A stretch of 38,651 nucleotides of DNA from positions 1 through 38,651 of the forward strand of contig JAOTVX010000036.1 in the NCBI GenBank assembly GCA_029863175.1, read 5' to 3'. Under the pieces are notes generated by a model that was not told the origin of the DNA, searched no databases, and worked only from the letters and a program-made list of their open reading frames with translations. A program made the position numbers and the translations under genes. Shown here piece by piece: positions 27,150 through 37,736 of this stretch; position 1 is the stretch's first letter; each line of letters begins with the position of its first letter. The DNA comes from Betaproteobacteria bacterium. GTDB taxonomy: Bacteria; Pseudomonadota; Gammaproteobacteria; Burkholderiales; SG8-41.

Positions 27150-27689
27150 ATGAACACCGTTCGGAATCCGTGGCGCAACCAGGTTCGGTCCAGCGTTGTT
27201 TGCATCGCGTTGCTCCTTGCCGGTTGCAACGTCTCGTCGTGGATCCCGACGACACTCAAGCCGTATCGCATGGACATCCAGCAGGGCAATGCGGTCACGC
27301 AGAAGATGGTCGCAAAGCTGAAGCCCGGGATGACGCGTGCGCAGGTAAGATTCGCGCTGGGCACGCCGCTGCTCATCGATCCGTTTCGCAGCGATCGGTG
27401 GGATTACGTCTATTATCACGAAAAGCCCGGCGCGCCGCGGGAAGACCGCCATATCGTGGTCGTATTCAAGGGCGACAGGCTGGAACGCCTCGAGGGTGAT
27501 GTGACGCCATCGAGCGCCGACGGCAAGGGCGCGCTGGGTATCGACAAGCCGGCGGCTGCCCCGGGCACCGCATCGGCGGCGTCCAAGACTGAGGGCGCGA
27601 CCAACGCACAATCGGCTCAGGACGCATCAACCACCCCGGGACAGTCGCGCACGAACGATAAGCCGGCCGAAACTCCGCCGGCGGAATAA
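27150..27689 (+). CDS. bamE: Outer membrane assembly lipoprotein BamE
   Basis: Small lipoprotein of the BAM complex that inserts outer-membrane proteins. The ATG at 27150 gives 179 residues. The lipoprotein signal ends with LLLAGC (lipidated Cys 26). [37 protein letters not shown] (in two blocks) and [11 protein letters not shown] are the SmpA/OmlA hallmarks. After about residue 112 comes a long Ala/Thr/Ser/Lys-rich tail ([16 protein letters not shown]...), longer than in the E. coli protein (113 residues) and probably disordered. The stop lies in a hairpin loop (27664-27708). dapB follows on the same strand. Confidence 0.93.
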   Translation: MNTVRNPWRNQVRSSVVCIALLLAGCNVSSWIPTTLKPYRMDIQQGNAVTQKMVAKLKPGMTRAQVRFALGTPLLIDPFRSDRWDYVYYHEKPGAPREDRHIVVVFKGDRLERLEGDVTPSSADGKGALGIDKPAAAPGTASAASKTEGATNAQSAQDASTTPGQSRTNDKPAETPPAE

Positions 27690-27708
27690 CGCGGCTCTTT
27701 TTCGGCCG
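27664..27708. repeat. Hairpin around the bamE stop
   Basis: CGGCCGAAA (27664-27672) and TTTCGGCCG (27700-27708) form a 9-bp stem enclosing the stop codon and a second dyad, TCCGCCGGCGGA (27674-27685). The 3' arm starts with T's, but the T-run is not downstream of the stem. Confidence 0.6.
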
Positions 27709-27816
27709 CACGCTCGATTCGGCGGGCTTCTGACCGTTGCGCGAGATGCAACCGTCGACGGGGGACCGGAAAACGAAGAAAACGGGCGGGAATCATTGCG
27801 GAACGGATACGGTACC

Positions 27817-28632
27817 ATGGCCACTTTAAGGCTTGTTGTTGCAGGCGCCTCCGGCCGCATGGGGCGGGCGCTGATCGATACGGTCCTGCGTGACGCGGGG
27901 CTGGCACTTGCCGCAGCCCTCGAGGTCAACGGCAATCCCCATGTCGGCAGCGATGCCGGGGGGCTGGCGGGCTCCCCGTGCGGCGTGAAGATCACTGATG
28001 ATGTCGCAAAGGCTCTTGCCGGCTGCGACGTTCTGGTCGATTTCACGCGGCCCGAAGGCACGATGGCGCACCTTGCCGCGTGCCGCAAGCAGGGTGTGCG
28101 GTTGGTCATCGGTACCACCGGGTTCAGCGATGCTCAGAAAAAAAACATTGCCGAAGCCGCGCGTGAGATTCCAATTGCACTCTCGCCAAACTTCAGTGTC
28201 GGCGTGAATGTTGCCTTCCGGTTGCTGGAGGTCGCGGCGAAGGCACTGGGCAAGGGCTACGATGTCGAAATCGTCGAAGCGCATCACCGGCACAAGGTGG
28301 ATGCGCCCTCCGGTACCGCGTTGCGCATGGGGGAGGTGGTGGCCCAGGCGCTGGGCCGGGACTTGAAGCAGTGCGCGATCTTCGGACGCGAAGGCGTAAC
28401 GGGCGAGCGCAAGGACGAGACGATCGGGTTTGCCACGGTTCGTGGCGGCGACCTGGTGGGTGAGCACACGGTCATGTTTATCGGCGGCGGCGAGCGCGTG
28501 GAGATCGCGCACCGCGCTTCCAGCCGCGCCAACTTCGCCAATGGCGCGTTGCGCGCGGCGCGCTTCCTAATCTCCAGGCCAAGCGGGCTCTACGACATGG
28601 CAGACGTTCTTGGCTTCGCCAAGAACGTCTGA
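27817..28632 (+). CDS. dapB: 4-hydroxy-tetrahydrodipicolinate reductase
   Basis: NAD(P)H-dependent reductase of the lysine/diaminopimelate pathway. The ATG at 27817 gives 271 residues; the in-frame 27796 start adds only 7. The nucleotide-binding loop is [12 protein letters not shown] (7-18), and VIGTTGFS and the catalytic/substrate block [19 protein letters not shown] are intact. Most DapB proteins end soon after the [10 protein letters not shown] segment. Here five extra residues (FAKNV) are read from the second arm of a perfect palindrome (28601-28631), so the tail appears to be an inverted copy of the gene end. Confidence 0.96.
   Translation: MATLRLVVAGASGRMGRALIDTVLRDAGLALAAALEVNGNPHVGSDAGGLAGSPCGVKITDDVAKALAGCDVLVDFTRPEGTMAHLAACRKQGVRLVIGTTGFSDAQKKNIAEAAREIPIALSPNFSVGVNVAFRLLEVAAKALGKGYDVEIVEAHHRHKVDAPSGTALRMGEVVAQALGRDLKQCAIFGREGVTGERKDETIGFATVRGGDLVGEHTVMFIGGGERVEIAHRASSRANFANGALRAARFLISRPSGLYDMADVLGFAKNV
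28601..28631. repeat. 14-bp perfect palindrome at the end of dapB
   Basis: CAGACGTTCTTGGC (28601-28614), loop TTC, GCCAAGAACGTCTG (28618-28631). The stop TGA (28630-28632) is in the right arm. Only ATTT follows, so the T-tract is weak. The arm, loop and placement match the ppiA palindrome. Confidence 0.92.
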
Positions 28633-28672
28633 TTTCGGTATTTTCAGTTTTCCGTCGTAGACGCTTCGCGCG

Positions 28673-28701
28673 TTGCCGCGGAGCCCCCTTTTGCGTATAA
28701 T
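28673..28701 (+). promoter_or_regulatory. Sigma-70 promoter of carAB
   Basis: TTGCCG (28673-28678), a 17-bp spacer and a perfect TATAAT (28696-28701). Transcription should start near 28708, leaving a leader of about 68 nt before carA. Confidence 0.8.
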
Positions 28702-28713
28702 CCGTAGGGTTTG

Positions 28714-28745
28714 GCGGGACGGGCTCGAGGGCCTGTCCCGCTTTC
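28714..28745 (+). terminator. Leader hairpin of carAB, possible attenuator
   Basis: GCGGGACGGGC (28714-28724), loop TCGAGG, GCCTGTCCCGC (28731-28741): 11 bp with one G-U, followed by TTTCT. It begins only a few bases after the predicted transcription start. The stem is strong but the T-run short. It could be an attenuator or a 5' stabilising hairpin. Confidence 0.5.
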
Positions 28746-28775
28746 TACATCTACACCTTAAATCAAGAGCTTATA

Positions 28776-29957
28776 GTGTCGCGGGTCCCTGCCATCCTGG
28801 TGCTCAAAGATGGCACTATTTTCCGTGGCACGTCGATCGGTGCCGACGGCACGGCTGTCGGTGAGGTGGTGTTCAACACCGCCATGACCGGCTACCAGGA
28901 GATCCTTACCGACCCGTCTTACAGCCGGCAACTCGTTACCCTCACCTATCCACACGTCGGCAACACCGGGACGAACCCGGTGGACGTCGAGTCCGATCGA
29001 GTGCACGCGGCGGGGCTGATCATTCGCGATCTGCCGGTGCTGTCCTCGAACTGGCGCAAGTCATGGACGCTTTCGGACTATCTCAAAGGGCAGGGCGTCC
29101 CGGCGATCGCCGACATCGACACGCGACGGCTGACGCGCATCCTGCGCGACAAAGGAGCGCAGGACGGCTGTCTGATGGCGGGCAACAAGGTGGACGAGGC
29201 GGCCGCGCTCGAGGCGGCGCGCGGCTTCCCGGGGCTGGTCGGCATGGATCTCGCGAAGGTCGTGACCTGCGCCAAATCGTACGAATGGGACGAGGGCGTG
29301 TGGGCGCTGGGAGAAGGCCACGGGCGGCTCGAGAACCCGCGCTTTCACGTCGTATCCTACGACTACGGCATCAAGCGCAACATCCTGCGCAAGCTCGTTT
29401 CACGAGGCTGCAGGGTGACCGTGCTGCCGGCGCAGACGCCCGCTGAAGAGGCACTGGCGCTCCAACCCGACGGTGTCTTTCTGTCTAACGGGCCGGGCGA
29501 TCCCGAGCCATGCGATTACGCGATCCGCGCAATCCGCCGGCTGCTCGACGCGGACATGCCGCTTTTCGGCATCTGCCTCGGACATCAGCTCATGGGTCTG
29601 GCGAGCGGCGCCAAGACCCTCAAGATGAAATTCGGCCATCACGGTGCCAACCACCCCGTGCAGGATCTCGACACCGGGCGCGTCATGATCACGAGCCAGA
29701 ACCACGGCTTCGCGGTCGATGCACGGACGCTTCCTTCCAGCGCTCGCGTCACGCATGTGTCGCTTTTCGACGGAAGCCTCCAGGGTTTTGTCCGAACTGA
29801 CCGGCCCGCTTTCTGCTTCCAGGGCCATCCTGAAGCGAGCCCGGGCCCGCACGATGTCGATTACTTGTTCGACCGCTTCGTGGGCTTGATGGAAAAACAT
29901 GCGGCGAGCCGCCAAGAGGCCAGGAGCGCTAGAAAAGAAGGGGCTGGAACAACCTGA
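28776..29957 (+). CDS. carA: Carbamoyl-phosphate synthase small subunit
   Basis: Glutamine amidotransferase subunit that feeds ammonia to CarB for pyrimidine and arginine synthesis. It starts at GTG 28776, before the conserved [14 protein letters not shown]; 393 residues. The class I amidotransferase triad is C267 (GICLGHQ), H351 and E353 ([11 protein letters not shown]). After LMEKH the normal protein would end; the last 20 residues ([18 protein letters not shown] and neighbours) are encoded by a purine-rich, repeat-like stretch (CGCCAAGAGG, CCAGGAGCGC) similar in style to the intergenic decamers. carB follows after 3 nt. Confidence 0.97.
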   Translation: MSRVPAILVLKDGTIFRGTSIGADGTAVGEVVFNTAMTGYQEILTDPSYSRQLVTLTYPHVGNTGTNPVDVESDRVHAAGLIIRDLPVLSSNWRKSWTLSDYLKGQGVPAIADIDTRRLTRILRDKGAQDGCLMAGNKVDEAAALEAARGFPGLVGMDLAKVVTCAKSYEWDEGVWALGEGHGRLENPRFHVVSYDYGIKRNILRKLVSRGCRVTVLPAQTPAEEALALQPDGVFLSNGPGDPEPCDYAIRAIRRLLDADMPLFGICLGHQLMGLASGAKTLKMKFGHHGANHPVQDLDTGRVMITSQNHGFAVDARTLPSSARVTHVSLFDGSLQGFVRTDRPAFCFQGHPEASPGPHDVDYLFDRFVGLMEKHAASRQEARSARKEGAGTT

Positions 29958-29960
29958 AGC

Positions 29961-32900
29961 ATGCCGAAAAGAACCGATATCAAGAGCATCCTTATCATCG
30001 GCGCGGGGCCGATCGTTATCGGCCAGGCCTGCGAGTTCGATTATTCGGGCGCGCAGGCGTGCAAGGCGCTGAGGGAAGAGGGCTACCGCGTCATCCTGGT
30101 CAATTCCAATCCCGCCACCATCATGACCGACCCCGAGATGGCGGACGCGACCTATATCGAGCCGATCAACTGGCAGATGCTGGAGAAGATCATCGCGGCG
30201 GCGCGTCCCGATGCCCTGCTGCCGACGATGGGCGGGCAGACCGGTCTTAACTGCGCGCTCGACCTGGCGCGCGAGGGCGTGCTCGAGAAATACGGTGTGG
30301 AGATGATCGGGGCGCGGCGCGAGGCGATCGACAAGGCCGAGGACCGCGAAAAATTCAAGGCCGCGATGCAGAAGATCGGGCTCGCCAGCGCGCGCTCCGC
30401 GCTTGCGCACAGCCTGGAAGAGGCGTTTCAGGTGCAGGCCGTGGTGGGCTTCCCGACGATTATCCGCCCATCGTTCACGTTGGGGGGGACCGGCGGCGGG
30501 ATTGCCTACAACCGCGAGGAGTTCGTCGCGATTTGCGAAAGCGGGCTGGATGCGAGCCCGACCCGCGAAGTGCTGATCGAGGAATCGGTGATCGGCTGGA
30601 AGGAATTCGAGATGGAGGTCGTGCGGGACTGCCACGACAACTGCATCATCGTCTGCTCCATCGAGAACATCGATCCGATGGGCGTACACACGGGGGACTC
30701 GATCACGGTGGCCCCGGCGCAGACGCTCACGGACAAGGAATACCAGATCATGCGCGATGCCGCGATCGCTTGCTTGCGCGAGATCGGCGTGGACACTGGC
30801 GGCTCCAACGTGCAATTCGCGATCAATCCCGATGATGGACGCATGCTGATCATCGAGATGAATCCGCGGGTATCCCGTTCATCGGCGCTGGCCTCGAAGG
30901 CGACCGGTTTTCCCATCGCGAAAGTCGCGGCAAAGCTCGCGGTCGGCTATACGCTCGACGAGCTGAAGAACGAGATCACCGCTGGCGCGACGCCGGCTTC
31001 GTTCGAGCCGACCATCGATTACGTGGTGACCAAGGTGCCGCGCTTCGCCTTCGAGAAATTTCCCGAGGCGAACGATCGGCTTACGACGCAGATGAAGTCG
31101 GTGGGTGAGGTGATGGCCATCGGGCGCACCTTCCAGGAGTCTTTGCAGAAGGCGTTGCGCGGGCTCGAGACCGGCGCGGAAGGCTTCGACCAGAAGAGCA
31201 CCGACCGCGACGCGATCGAGAACGAACTCGGCCATCCCGGGCCCGACCGCATCTACTACGTGGCCGATGCCTTCCGCTGTGGCATGACCGCGGACGAGGT
31301 CTACCAGATTTCGCGCATCGATCCGTGGTACCTCGCGCAGATAGAGGACCTCGTGCACCGGGAAAAGGCACTCGAGGGCAAGACCATCGAACAAATCGAC
31401 GCCGAGGCGTTGCGCGGGCTCAAGCGTGCGGGTTTCTCCGACTGCAGGCTCGGCACGTTGCTCGCCGCGGATCAGCACGCCGTGCGCGCGCGCCGCCATG
31501 AGCTTGGCGTGCGGCCGGTGTTCAAGCGCGTGGATACCTGCGCGGCGGAGTTCGCAACCCAGACCGCCTACCTTTACTCCACTTACGAGGAGGAATGCGA
31601 GGCGGCGCCCAGCGGCAAGAGGAAGGTGATGGTGCTGGGCGGTGGCCCCAACCGGATCGGCCAGGGCATCGAGTTCGACTATTGCTGCGTTCACGCGGCG
31701 CTGGCGCTGCGCGCGGACGGATTCGAAACCATCATGGTCAACTGCAATCCCGAGACGGTGTCCACCGACTACGACACGTCCGACCGGCTTTACTTCGAGC
31801 CGCTCACGCTCGAGGATGTCCTCGAGATCGTCCATGTGGAGAAGCCGTTCGGCGTCATCGTGCAATTCGGCGGGCAGACGCCGCTCAAGCTCGCGCGCGA
31901 CCTGGAGGCGAACCAGGTGCCGATCATCGGCACTACGCCCGACTCGATTGACATCGCCGAGGACCGGGAACGCTTCCAGAAGCTGCTCAACCGGCTCAAG
32001 CTGCGCCAGCCGGCCAACCGCACGGCGCGCAGCGCCCAGAAGGCGCTGGCGCTGGCGGAGGACATCGGCTATCCGCTCGTGGTGCGGCCATCTTACGTGC
32101 TCGGCGGGCGCGCCATGGAGATCGTCTACCAGCAGAGCGACTTAGAGCGCTACATGCGGGAGGCGGTCAAGGTCTCGAACGACAGCCCGGTACTGCTCGA
32201 TCGCTTCCTCAATGATGCGACCGAGGTGGACGTGGACGCGGTCTCCGACGGCAAGCAGGTCGTGATCGGTGGCGTGATGGAGCACATCGAGCAAGCGGGC
32301 GTTCATTCCGGCGACTCGGCGTGCTCGTTGCCGCCATTCTCACTCTCGCGCGAACTTCAGGACGAGCTCAAGCGTCAGACCGTTGTGATGGCCAATGCGT
32401 TGAAGGTCGTGGGGCTGATGAATGTCCAGTTCGCGATCCAGGACGGCATGGTCTACGTGCTGGAGGTCAACCCCCGGGCTTCGCGCACCGTGCCGTTCGT
32501 GTCGAAGGCGACCGGCGTTGCGCTTGCCAAGATCGCGGCGCGTTGCATGGCAGGTGCGACGCTCGCCGAGCAGGGCGTGAGTGCCGAAGTGGTGCCTCCG
32601 TACTACTCGGTAAAGGAAGCGGTCTTTCCGTTCATCAAGTTTCCCGGCGCCGACACCATCCTCGGTCCGGAGATGAAATCGACGGGGGAAGTGATGGGTG
32701 TGGGCGAAACCTTTGCCGAGGCTTTCTACAAGTCTCAGCTGGCCTCCGGCGAGCGGCTGTCGGCTACCGGAAAAGCCTTTGTCAGCGTGCGCGATGAGGA
32801 CAAGCAGCGCACCCTGGAGATCGCGCGCAAGCTCGCCAGCCTGGGATTCACGCTGGTCGCGACGCGCGGCACTGCGGCCGCACTCGCCGCTGCGGGGATC

Positions 32901-33179
32901 GCAGTGACGCCGGTCAACAAAGTGGCAGAGGGGCGGCCCCATATCGTCGACATGATCAAGAACGGAGAGATCTCGATCATGTTGAATACGGTCGAGGAGA
33001 AGCGGACGGCGGTGCGTGACTCGTACGTGATCCGGCGCGCGGCGCTGCAGGAGCGCGTTGCGCTCTACACTACGCTCGACGGCGCGCGCGCAGCGTGCAA
33101 CGGGATCGAGTCCTCCAAGGAGCTGCACGCGTACGTAATGCAGGACCTGCACGCGGCGCTGGCCTTGGCAGTAAACTAA
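29961..33179 (+). CDS. carB: Carbamoyl-phosphate synthase large subunit
   Basis: Makes carbamoyl phosphate from bicarbonate, ammonia and two ATP. The 1072 residues are full length, with two homologous ATP-grasp halves ([17 protein letters not shown] near 13-29 and [17 protein letters not shown] near 560-576), an oligomerisation domain between them and a C-terminal MGS-like allosteric domain (about 935-1072). It lies 3 nt after carA, so the two are translationally linked. A long open frame on the opposite strand is a shadow. Confidence 0.98.
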   Translation: MPKRTDIKSILIIGAGPIVIGQACEFDYSGAQACKALREEGYRVILVNSNPATIMTDPEMADATYIEPINWQMLEKIIAAARPDALLPTMGGQTGLNCALDLAREGVLEKYGVEMIGARREAIDKAEDREKFKAAMQKIGLASARSALAHSLEEAFQVQAVVGFPTIIRPSFTLGGTGGGIAYNREEFVAICESGLDASPTREVLIEESVIGWKEFEMEVVRDCHDNCIIVCSIENIDPMGVHTGDSITVAPAQTLTDKEYQIMRDAAIACLREIGVDTGGSNVQFAINPDDGRMLIIEMNPRVSRSSALASKATGFPIAKVAAKLAVGYTLDELKNEITAGATPASFEPTIDYVVTKVPRFAFEKFPEANDRLTTQMKSVGEVMAIGRTFQESLQKALRGLETGAEGFDQKSTDRDAIENELGHPGPDRIYYVADAFRCGMTADEVYQISRIDPWYLAQIEDLVHREKALEGKTIEQIDAEALRGLKRAGFSDCRLGTLLAADQHAVRARRHELGVRPVFKRVDTCAAEFATQTAYLYSTYEEECEAAPSGKRKVMVLGGGPNRIGQGIEFDYCCVHAALALRADGFETIMVNCNPETVSTDYDTSDRLYFEPLTLEDVLEIVHVEKPFGVIVQFGGQTPLKLARDLEANQVPIIGTTPDSIDIAEDRERFQKLLNRLKLRQPANRTARSAQKALALAEDIGYPLVVRPSYVLGGRAMEIVYQQSDLERYMREAVKVSNDSPVLLDRFLNDATEVDVDAVSDGKQVVIGGVMEHIEQAGVHSGDSACSLPPFSLSRELQDELKRQTVVMANALKVVGLMNVQFAIQDGMVYVLEVNPRASRTVPFVSKATGVALAKIAARCMAGATLAEQGVSAEVVPPYYSVKEAVFPFIKFPGADTILGPEMKSTGEVMGVGETFAEAFYKSQLASGERLSATGKAFVSVRDEDKQRTLEIARKLASLGFTLVATRGTAAALAAAGIAVTPVNKVAEGRPHIVDMIKNGEISIMLNTVEEKRTAVRDSYVIRRAALQERVALYTTLDGARAACNGIESSKELHAYVMQDLHAALALAVN

Positions 33180-33206
33180 AATGCGACAAACGGATCGAAA
33201 CGCACT

Positions 33207-33683
33207 ATGGGCAAGATTCCCTTAACGGTAGCCGGCGCCGAGAAGCTGCGCGGGGAGCTGCACGAGCTCAAGACAGTTCAGCGGCCGGCGATCGTGACCG
33301 CGATTGCGGAGGCGCGCACGCACGGCGATCTCGCCGAGAACGCGGAATACCACGCGGCCAAGGAGCGGCAAAGCTTCACCGAGGGCCGTATCGCGGAGCT
33401 GGAGAGCAAGCTTGCCAACGCCCAAATCATCAACCCCGCCCTGCTCGACGCCGACGGGCGCTGCGTATTTGGCGCCACGGTGGACCTGGAGGACATGGAG
33501 AGCGGCGAGGTAGTGACCTACCAGATCGTGGGCGATGACGAGGCCGACATCAAGCAAGGCAAGATTTCCATCAGCTCACCGATCGCGCGGGCGCTGATCA
33601 GCAAGTACGCGGGCGATGTGGCCGAAGTGCACGCGCCCAGCGGCGTGCGCGAATACGAAATACTTGACGTCAAGTACATCTAG
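33207..33683 (+). CDS. greA: Transcription elongation factor GreA
   Basis: Rescues backtracked RNA polymerase by stimulating transcript cleavage. The 158 residues have an N-terminal coiled coil (about 1-75, with the tip acidic pair in [17 protein letters not shown]) and a C-terminal FKBP-like domain ([38 protein letters not shown]). It lies 27 nt after carB, probably in the same transcript. The gene end contains a 16-bp perfect palindrome (33661-33676, TACTTGACGTCAAGTA) in the codons for LDVK. That could be chance, since this peptide is conserved. Confidence 0.96.
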   Translation: MGKIPLTVAGAEKLRGELHELKTVQRPAIVTAIAEARTHGDLAENAEYHAAKERQSFTEGRIAELESKLANAQIINPALLDADGRCVFGATVDLEDMESGEVVTYQIVGDDEADIKQGKISISSPIARALISKYAGDVAEVHAPSGVREYEILDVKYI

Positions 33684-33685
33684 TA

Positions 33686-34027
33686 TCACTGGTTTTGAAA
33701 GCGGCGCTTGGGGCGGTGTTTCTTGCGGCGCGGTGGGGCGGGCGGTGCGGCCGGTTCGGGGTGCTGGCGAAAGACGACCAGAATCTTGCCGACGCGCTGC
33801 ACCGGGTGCGCCGCCAGCGCACTGCAGATGTCGCCAATCATGCTCTTGCGCTGGCCGCGATCGTCTCCGAGGACTCGGATCTTGATGAGCTCGTGGCTCT
33901 TGAGGGCTAGGTCGATCTCCCTCAGGACCGCGGGCGTGAGGCCGGCCTCACCGATCATGATGACCGGATGCAGATGATGCGCGCGCGCCCTGAGCGCGCG
34001 CCGCTCCGCCGGTGTCAGGTCATTCAT
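33686..34027 (-). CDS. yhbY: CRM-domain RNA-binding protein YhbY
   Basis: Small RNA-binding protein associated with large ribosomal subunit precursors. The ATG at 34027 (MNDLTPAERRALRARAHHL) gives 113 residues. The CRM/GxxG motif is in MIGEAGLTPAVLREIDLAL, followed by HELIKIRVLGDDR. The C-terminal extension is proline- and lysine-rich (APPRRKKHRPKRR) and probably binds RNA. It is convergent with greA (2 nt between stops) and divergent from rlmE, another ribosome-assembly gene. Confidence 0.92.
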   Translation of the reverse strand: MNDLTPAERRALRARAHHLHPVIMIGEAGLTPAVLREIDLALKSHELIKIRVLGDDRGQRKSMIGDICSALAAHPVQRVGKILVVFRQHPEPAAPPAPPRRKKHRPKRRFQNQ

Positions 34028-34046
34028 AAGATACAAGATCGAATCA

Positions 34047-34141
34047 AGCCACAGAGAACACAGAGTTCACAGAGAAAGACAAAATGAATACGAGTTGCCT
34101 TGGGTTTCGAAATCTCCGTGTTCTTCGTGCCCTCTGTGGCT
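34047..34141. repeat. Facing 9-bp arrays between yhbY and rlmE
   Basis: CACAGAGAA, CACAGAGTT, CACAGAGAA (34050-34076) face CTCCGTGTT, CTTCGTGCC, CTCTGTGGC (34114-34140). The outer ends AGCCACAGAG (34047-34056) and CTCTGTGGCT (34132-34141) are exact reverse complements. It fills the gap that must hold both divergent promoters. Confidence 0.9.
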
Positions 34142-34174
34142 GAAGTCTTTTGCCTTGTAAAGCGAGTGTAGCGG

Positions 34175-34792
34175 ATGGGCAGAGTGCGGGGCAAAACCTG
34201 GATGCAGGAGCACGTCGCCGATGCGTACGTGAAGCGCGCCCGGAACGAGGGCATGCGCTCGCGCGCGGCCTACAAGCTTGAGCAGGTCGCGGATCGCGAC
34301 CACCTGCTCAGACCCGGCATGACCGTAGTGGACCTCGGCGCCGCGCCGGGTGGCTGGTCCCAGATCGCGGCGCGGCGGGTCGGACCCGGCGGCCGGGTGG
34401 TCGCGCTCGATGTCCTGGACATGATGTCGCTTCCCGGCGTCACCTTCGTGCCCGGGGATTTTCGCGAGAAACTGGTGGTCAAAGCTCTGGAGCGGGCGCT
34501 GGACGGGTGCCCGGTCGACCTTGTGCTTTCTGATATGGCCCCCAACGTGACTGGTATCGGTAGCATCGATCAGGCCCGGTTACTCGAGCTCGCGGAACTG
34601 GCTCTGGAGTTCGCACTGAACCACTTGAAACCACAGGGAAAGTTTCTGGTCAAATTGTTTCATGGCAGCGGCTTCGATGGCTTTGCCAGGCACATGCGGC
34701 GGCACTTTCGCGAGGTGGTGACGCGCAAGCCCGAGGCCTCGCGGTCGCGCTCAAGCGAAGTCTACTTGCTGGGCCGGGGCCTCAAGCCGTGA
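34175..34792 (+). CDS. rlmE: 23S rRNA 2'-O-ribose methyltransferase RlmE (FtsJ)
   Basis: Methylates U2552 of 23S rRNA late in large-subunit assembly and is heat-shock induced in other bacteria. The 205 residues carry the K-D-K-E tetrad K34, D120, K160, E195 and the SAM loop DLGAAPGGW (53-61). The block RSRAAYKLEQ is typical. ftsH follows on the same strand after 85 nt, the conserved rlmE-ftsH pair. Confidence 0.96.
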   Translation: MGRVRGKTWMQEHVADAYVKRARNEGMRSRAAYKLEQVADRDHLLRPGMTVVDLGAAPGGWSQIAARRVGPGGRVVALDVLDMMSLPGVTFVPGDFREKLVVKALERALDGCPVDLVLSDMAPNVTGIGSIDQARLLELAELALEFALNHLKPQGKFLVKLFHGSGFDGFARHMRRHFREVVTRKPEASRSRSSEVYLLGRGLKP

Positions 34793-34877
34793 CATCGGAC
34801 GCGAACGCAGCCGTTCGAAGGCTGACAGCCCGGGTGAAAAAACATAGAATTGAGCGAGTTGCACTAGAGGAGTGGGT

Positions 34878-36764
34878 TTGAACAATTTGATCAAGAATGT
34901 GGCGATCTGGCTCGTCATCGCGCTCGTCCTGATGACGGTATTCAACCAGTTCAGCACGCGCCAAGCTTCGCAGAAGGCGGTGGAGTACTCCCAGTTCATC
35001 GACGAGGTGAAACAGGGGCGCATCGCCAAGGTGACCATTGAGGGCCGGTTGTTGAAAGGCGTCAAGACCACGGGTGAGCGCTTCACGACCTACTCTCCGT
35101 CAGATCCGTGGCTCGTGTCGGATCTCCTCAAGAACGGCGTCATCATCGAAGCGAAACCCGACGAGGAGCCGTCGCTCCTCATGAACGTCTTTGTCTCGTG
35201 GTTCCCCATGCTGCTGCTGATTGGCGTGTGGATCTTCTTCATGCGCCAGATGCAGGGGGGCGGCCGCGGCGGCGCGTTCTCCTTCGGCAAGAGCCGTGCG
35301 CGCATGCTCGACGAGTCGACCAATACGATCACGTTTGCCGATGTGGCGGGCTGCGAAGAGGCGAAGGAAGAGGTGGCCGAGCTGGTCGAATTCCTGCGCG
35401 ATCCGTCCAAGTTTCAGAAGCTCGGCGGGCGCATTCCCCGCGGCGTGCTGATGGTTGGAAACCCCGGGACCGGTAAGACGCTGCTCGCCAAGGCGATCGC
35501 CGGCGAGGCGAAAGTGCCGTTTTTCACGATTTCCGGCTCGGACTTCGTCGAGATGTTTGTCGGCGTGGGCGCGGCGCGGGTGCGCGACATGTTCGAGCAG
35601 GCGAAGAAGCACTCGCCCTGCATCGTGTTCATCGACGAAATCGACGCGGTCGGGCGCCAGCGCGGCGCAGGCCTGGGCGGTGGCAACGACGAGCGCGAGC
35701 AGACGCTCAACCAGTTGCTCGTGGAGATGGACGGTTTCGATACGAATTCCGGCGTGATCGTGATTGCCGCGACGAATCGGCCCGATGTGCTCGATCCGGC
35801 GTTGCTCAGGCCGGGGCGCTTCGACCGGCAGGTCGTCGTGCCGCTGCCCGACATTCGCGGTCGCGAACAGATTCTGCAGGTCCACATGCGCAAGGTGCCC
35901 ATCGGGCCCGACGTCAAGGCCGATATCATCGCGCGCGGCACGCCGGGCATGGCCGGCGCGGATCTCGCCAACCTCGTGAACGAGGCGGCACTGTTCGCCG
36001 CGCGTGCCGGCAAGCGTCTCGTGGACATGGACGACTTCGAGCGCGCCAAGGACAAGCTCATCATGGGCGCGGAGCGCCGCTCCATCGTCATGCCCGAGCA
36101 CGAGCGCAAGAACACCGCCTACCACGAGTCCGGGCATACCGTGGTGGCGCGTATGCTGTCGAAGACGGATCCGGTGCACAAGGTCACGATCATTCCGCGT
36201 GGCCGCGCGCTCGGCGTGACCATGCAGCTGCCCGAGCAGGACCGGTACAGCATGGACCGTGAGACCCTTCTGCAGAACATTGCGGTGCTCTTCGGCGGCC
36301 GCATTGCCGAGGAGGTTTTCATGGGCCAGATGACGACGGGCGCCTCCAACGACTTCGAGCGTGCGACCGATCTGGCGCGCAGCATGGTGACGCGCTGGGG
36401 CATGAGCGACGAGCTCGGTCCGATGGTCTACGGCGAGAACGACGGCGAGGTGTTCCTCGGCCGTTCCGTGACGGTGCACAAGAACGTGTCGGAGACGACG
36501 ATGCAGAAGGTCGACACCGAGATCCGGCGAATCGTCGACCAGCAATATCAGCTTGCGCGCCAGCTGATCACGGATAAACGGGACAAGGTCGAGGCGATGG
36601 CGATGGCGCTTCTCGAGTGGGAGACGCTCGACGCAGACCAGATCACCGACATTATGGAAGGCCGGCCGCCGCGTCCGCCGAAACCGGCCGCCACGCCTCA
36701 GCCGCCGCAGAAAGACAGCACGCCCACCGCAACGGCCACCGCGGCCCCGGTCCAAGGCGCCTGA
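34878..36764 (+). CDS. ftsH: ATP-dependent zinc metalloprotease FtsH
   Basis: Membrane-anchored AAA+ protease that degrades misfolded membrane proteins and regulators such as sigma-32 and LpxC in other bacteria. The TTG at 34878 is chosen: it lies 5 nt after AGAGGAG (34866-34872) and gives the usual [16 protein letters not shown] start. The in-frame GTG at 34872 overlaps that ribosome site. The 628 residues have two membrane helices (about 8-24 and 100-122), Walker A GNPGTGKT (194-201), Walker B IVFIDEID (249-256), the SRH arginines in [18 protein letters not shown] (300-317) and the zinc site HESGH (416-420). The tail is Pro/Thr/Ala-rich. Confidence 0.97.
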   Translation: MNNLIKNVAIWLVIALVLMTVFNQFSTRQASQKAVEYSQFIDEVKQGRIAKVTIEGRLLKGVKTTGERFTTYSPSDPWLVSDLLKNGVIIEAKPDEEPSLLMNVFVSWFPMLLLIGVWIFFMRQMQGGGRGGAFSFGKSRARMLDESTNTITFADVAGCEEAKEEVAELVEFLRDPSKFQKLGGRIPRGVLMVGNPGTGKTLLAKAIAGEAKVPFFTISGSDFVEMFVGVGAARVRDMFEQAKKHSPCIVFIDEIDAVGRQRGAGLGGGNDEREQTLNQLLVEMDGFDTNSGVIVIAATNRPDVLDPALLRPGRFDRQVVVPLPDIRGREQILQVHMRKVPIGPDVKADIIARGTPGMAGADLANLVNEAALFAARAGKRLVDMDDFERAKDKLIMGAERRSIVMPEHERKNTAYHESGHTVVARMLSKTDPVHKVTIIPRGRALGVTMQLPEQDRYSMDRETLLQNIAVLFGGRIAEEVFMGQMTTGASNDFERATDLARSMVTRWGMSDELGPMVYGENDGEVFLGRSVTVHKNVSETTMQKVDTEIRRIVDQQYQLARQLITDKRDKVEAMAMALLEWETLDADQITDIMEGRPPRPPKPAATPQPPQKDSTPTATATAAPVQGA

Positions 36765-36816
36765 GGTAGCGGGTCGCCTTCGGCGGCGGCAAGCCGGCGC
36801 GGGCAGTTTCTTCCGG

Positions 36817-36844
36817 CCACTGGTCACTGGTCACCCGTCACGTA
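36817..36844. repeat. Four heptamers directly before folP
   Basis: CCACTGG, TCACTGG, TCACCCG, TCACGTA in 7-bp register, ending 2 nt before the folP ATG and leaving no purine-rich ribosome site. The unit is similar to TGGTCAC upstream of nadK. Confidence 0.8.
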
Positions 36845-36846
36845 CC

Positions 36847-37677
36847 ATGGCCCATCTCCAATGCGGCAAGTTCCGGCTTTCTTTGGAGCGCCCGCTGGTG
36901 ATGGGGGTCGTCAACGTCACACCGGACTCGTTCTCTGACGGAGGGCTCTTTGCCGGTCCTGCGCAGGCAATAGCGCAGGCGCGCAGGCTGATCGACGAAG
37001 GGGCGGATATCCTGGACATCGGCGGCGAGTCGACGCGCCCGGGATCTGCGCCGGTGCCTTTCGCGGAGGAACGCCGGCGCGTTCTTCCCGTGATAGAAAA
37101 CCTGTCTGCATGCGGCGTGCCCGTTGCCGTCGATACGCGAAAACCGCAACTGATGCGAGAAGCGCTGGCAGCAGGGGCGAGCATGATCAACGATATCAAT
37201 GCGCTCGGCGCCGCCGGGGCGCTCGAGGCCGTCGCGGCATCGGACGCCGCCGTTTGCCTCATGCACCTGCGCGGCGACCCGCGCACCATGCAGGACGCCC
37301 CGACCTATGACGATGTGGTGCGCGAAGTGCGCGACTATCTTCGCGGTCGCGTTGCGGCGGCGGAGGCTGCGGGCATTGCGCGCGGCCGGATCGTGGTGGA
37401 TCCCGGCTTCGGCTTTGGCAAGACGCTGGAGCACAACCTGGCGCTGCTGCGCGGGCTGCACGCGTTCGCCGGGGTCGGGGGAGCGCTACTGGCGGGCCTG
37501 TCACGAAAATCGATGCTCGGCCGGCTCACGGGTCGCGAGGTGGGAGAGCGTGTCTACGCCGGCGTTGCCGCGGCGCTCGCTGCGGTGAAAAATGGCGCGC
37601 ACATCGTGCGTGTGCACGATGTAGCCGCGACCCGCGACGCCCTCACCGTCTGGCAAGCGGTAATGGGTGATGGTTGA
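36847..37677 (+). CDS. folP: Dihydropteroate synthase
   Basis: Condenses p-aminobenzoate with dihydropterin pyrophosphate in folate synthesis; target of sulfonamides. The 276 residues contain [48 protein letters not shown] and the C-terminal SRKS and RVHDV blocks. It lies between ftsH and glmM as in many proteobacteria. The last residues (VMGDG) are read from a unit of the GGGTGAT/ATCACCC repeat. Confidence 0.96.
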   Translation: MAHLQCGKFRLSLERPLVMGVVNVTPDSFSDGGLFAGPAQAIAQARRLIDEGADILDIGGESTRPGSAPVPFAEERRRVLPVIENLSACGVPVAVDTRKPQLMREALAAGASMINDINALGAAGALEAVAASDAAVCLMHLRGDPRTMQDAPTYDDVVREVRDYLRGRVAAAEAAGIARGRIVVDPGFGFGKTLEHNLALLRGLHAFAGVGGALLAGLSRKSMLGRLTGREVGERVYAGVAAALAAVKNGAHIVRVHDVAATRDALTVWQAVMGDG

Positions 37678-37736
37678 CGAGTAGTACGAGTAAAATCACC
37701 CATCACCCATCACCCATCACCCATCACCCATCACGC
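37665..37736. repeat. Heptamer arrays between folP and glmM
   Basis: One GGGTGAT unit (37665-37671) in the folP 3' end, then six units in perfect register: ATCACCC x5 and ATCACGC (37695-37736). ATCACCC is the exact reverse complement of GGGTGAT. The array abuts the glmM ATG with no gap. Confidence 0.94.

Noticed and set aside
29400..30815. Open frame of 471 codons opposite carA/carB
   Set aside because: Crosses the boundary of two certain genes in antisense and has no recognisable motif.
35100..36827. Open frame of 575 codons opposite ftsH
   Set aside because: Composition is His/Arg-rich shadow sequence; FtsH fills the other strand with all motifs intact.
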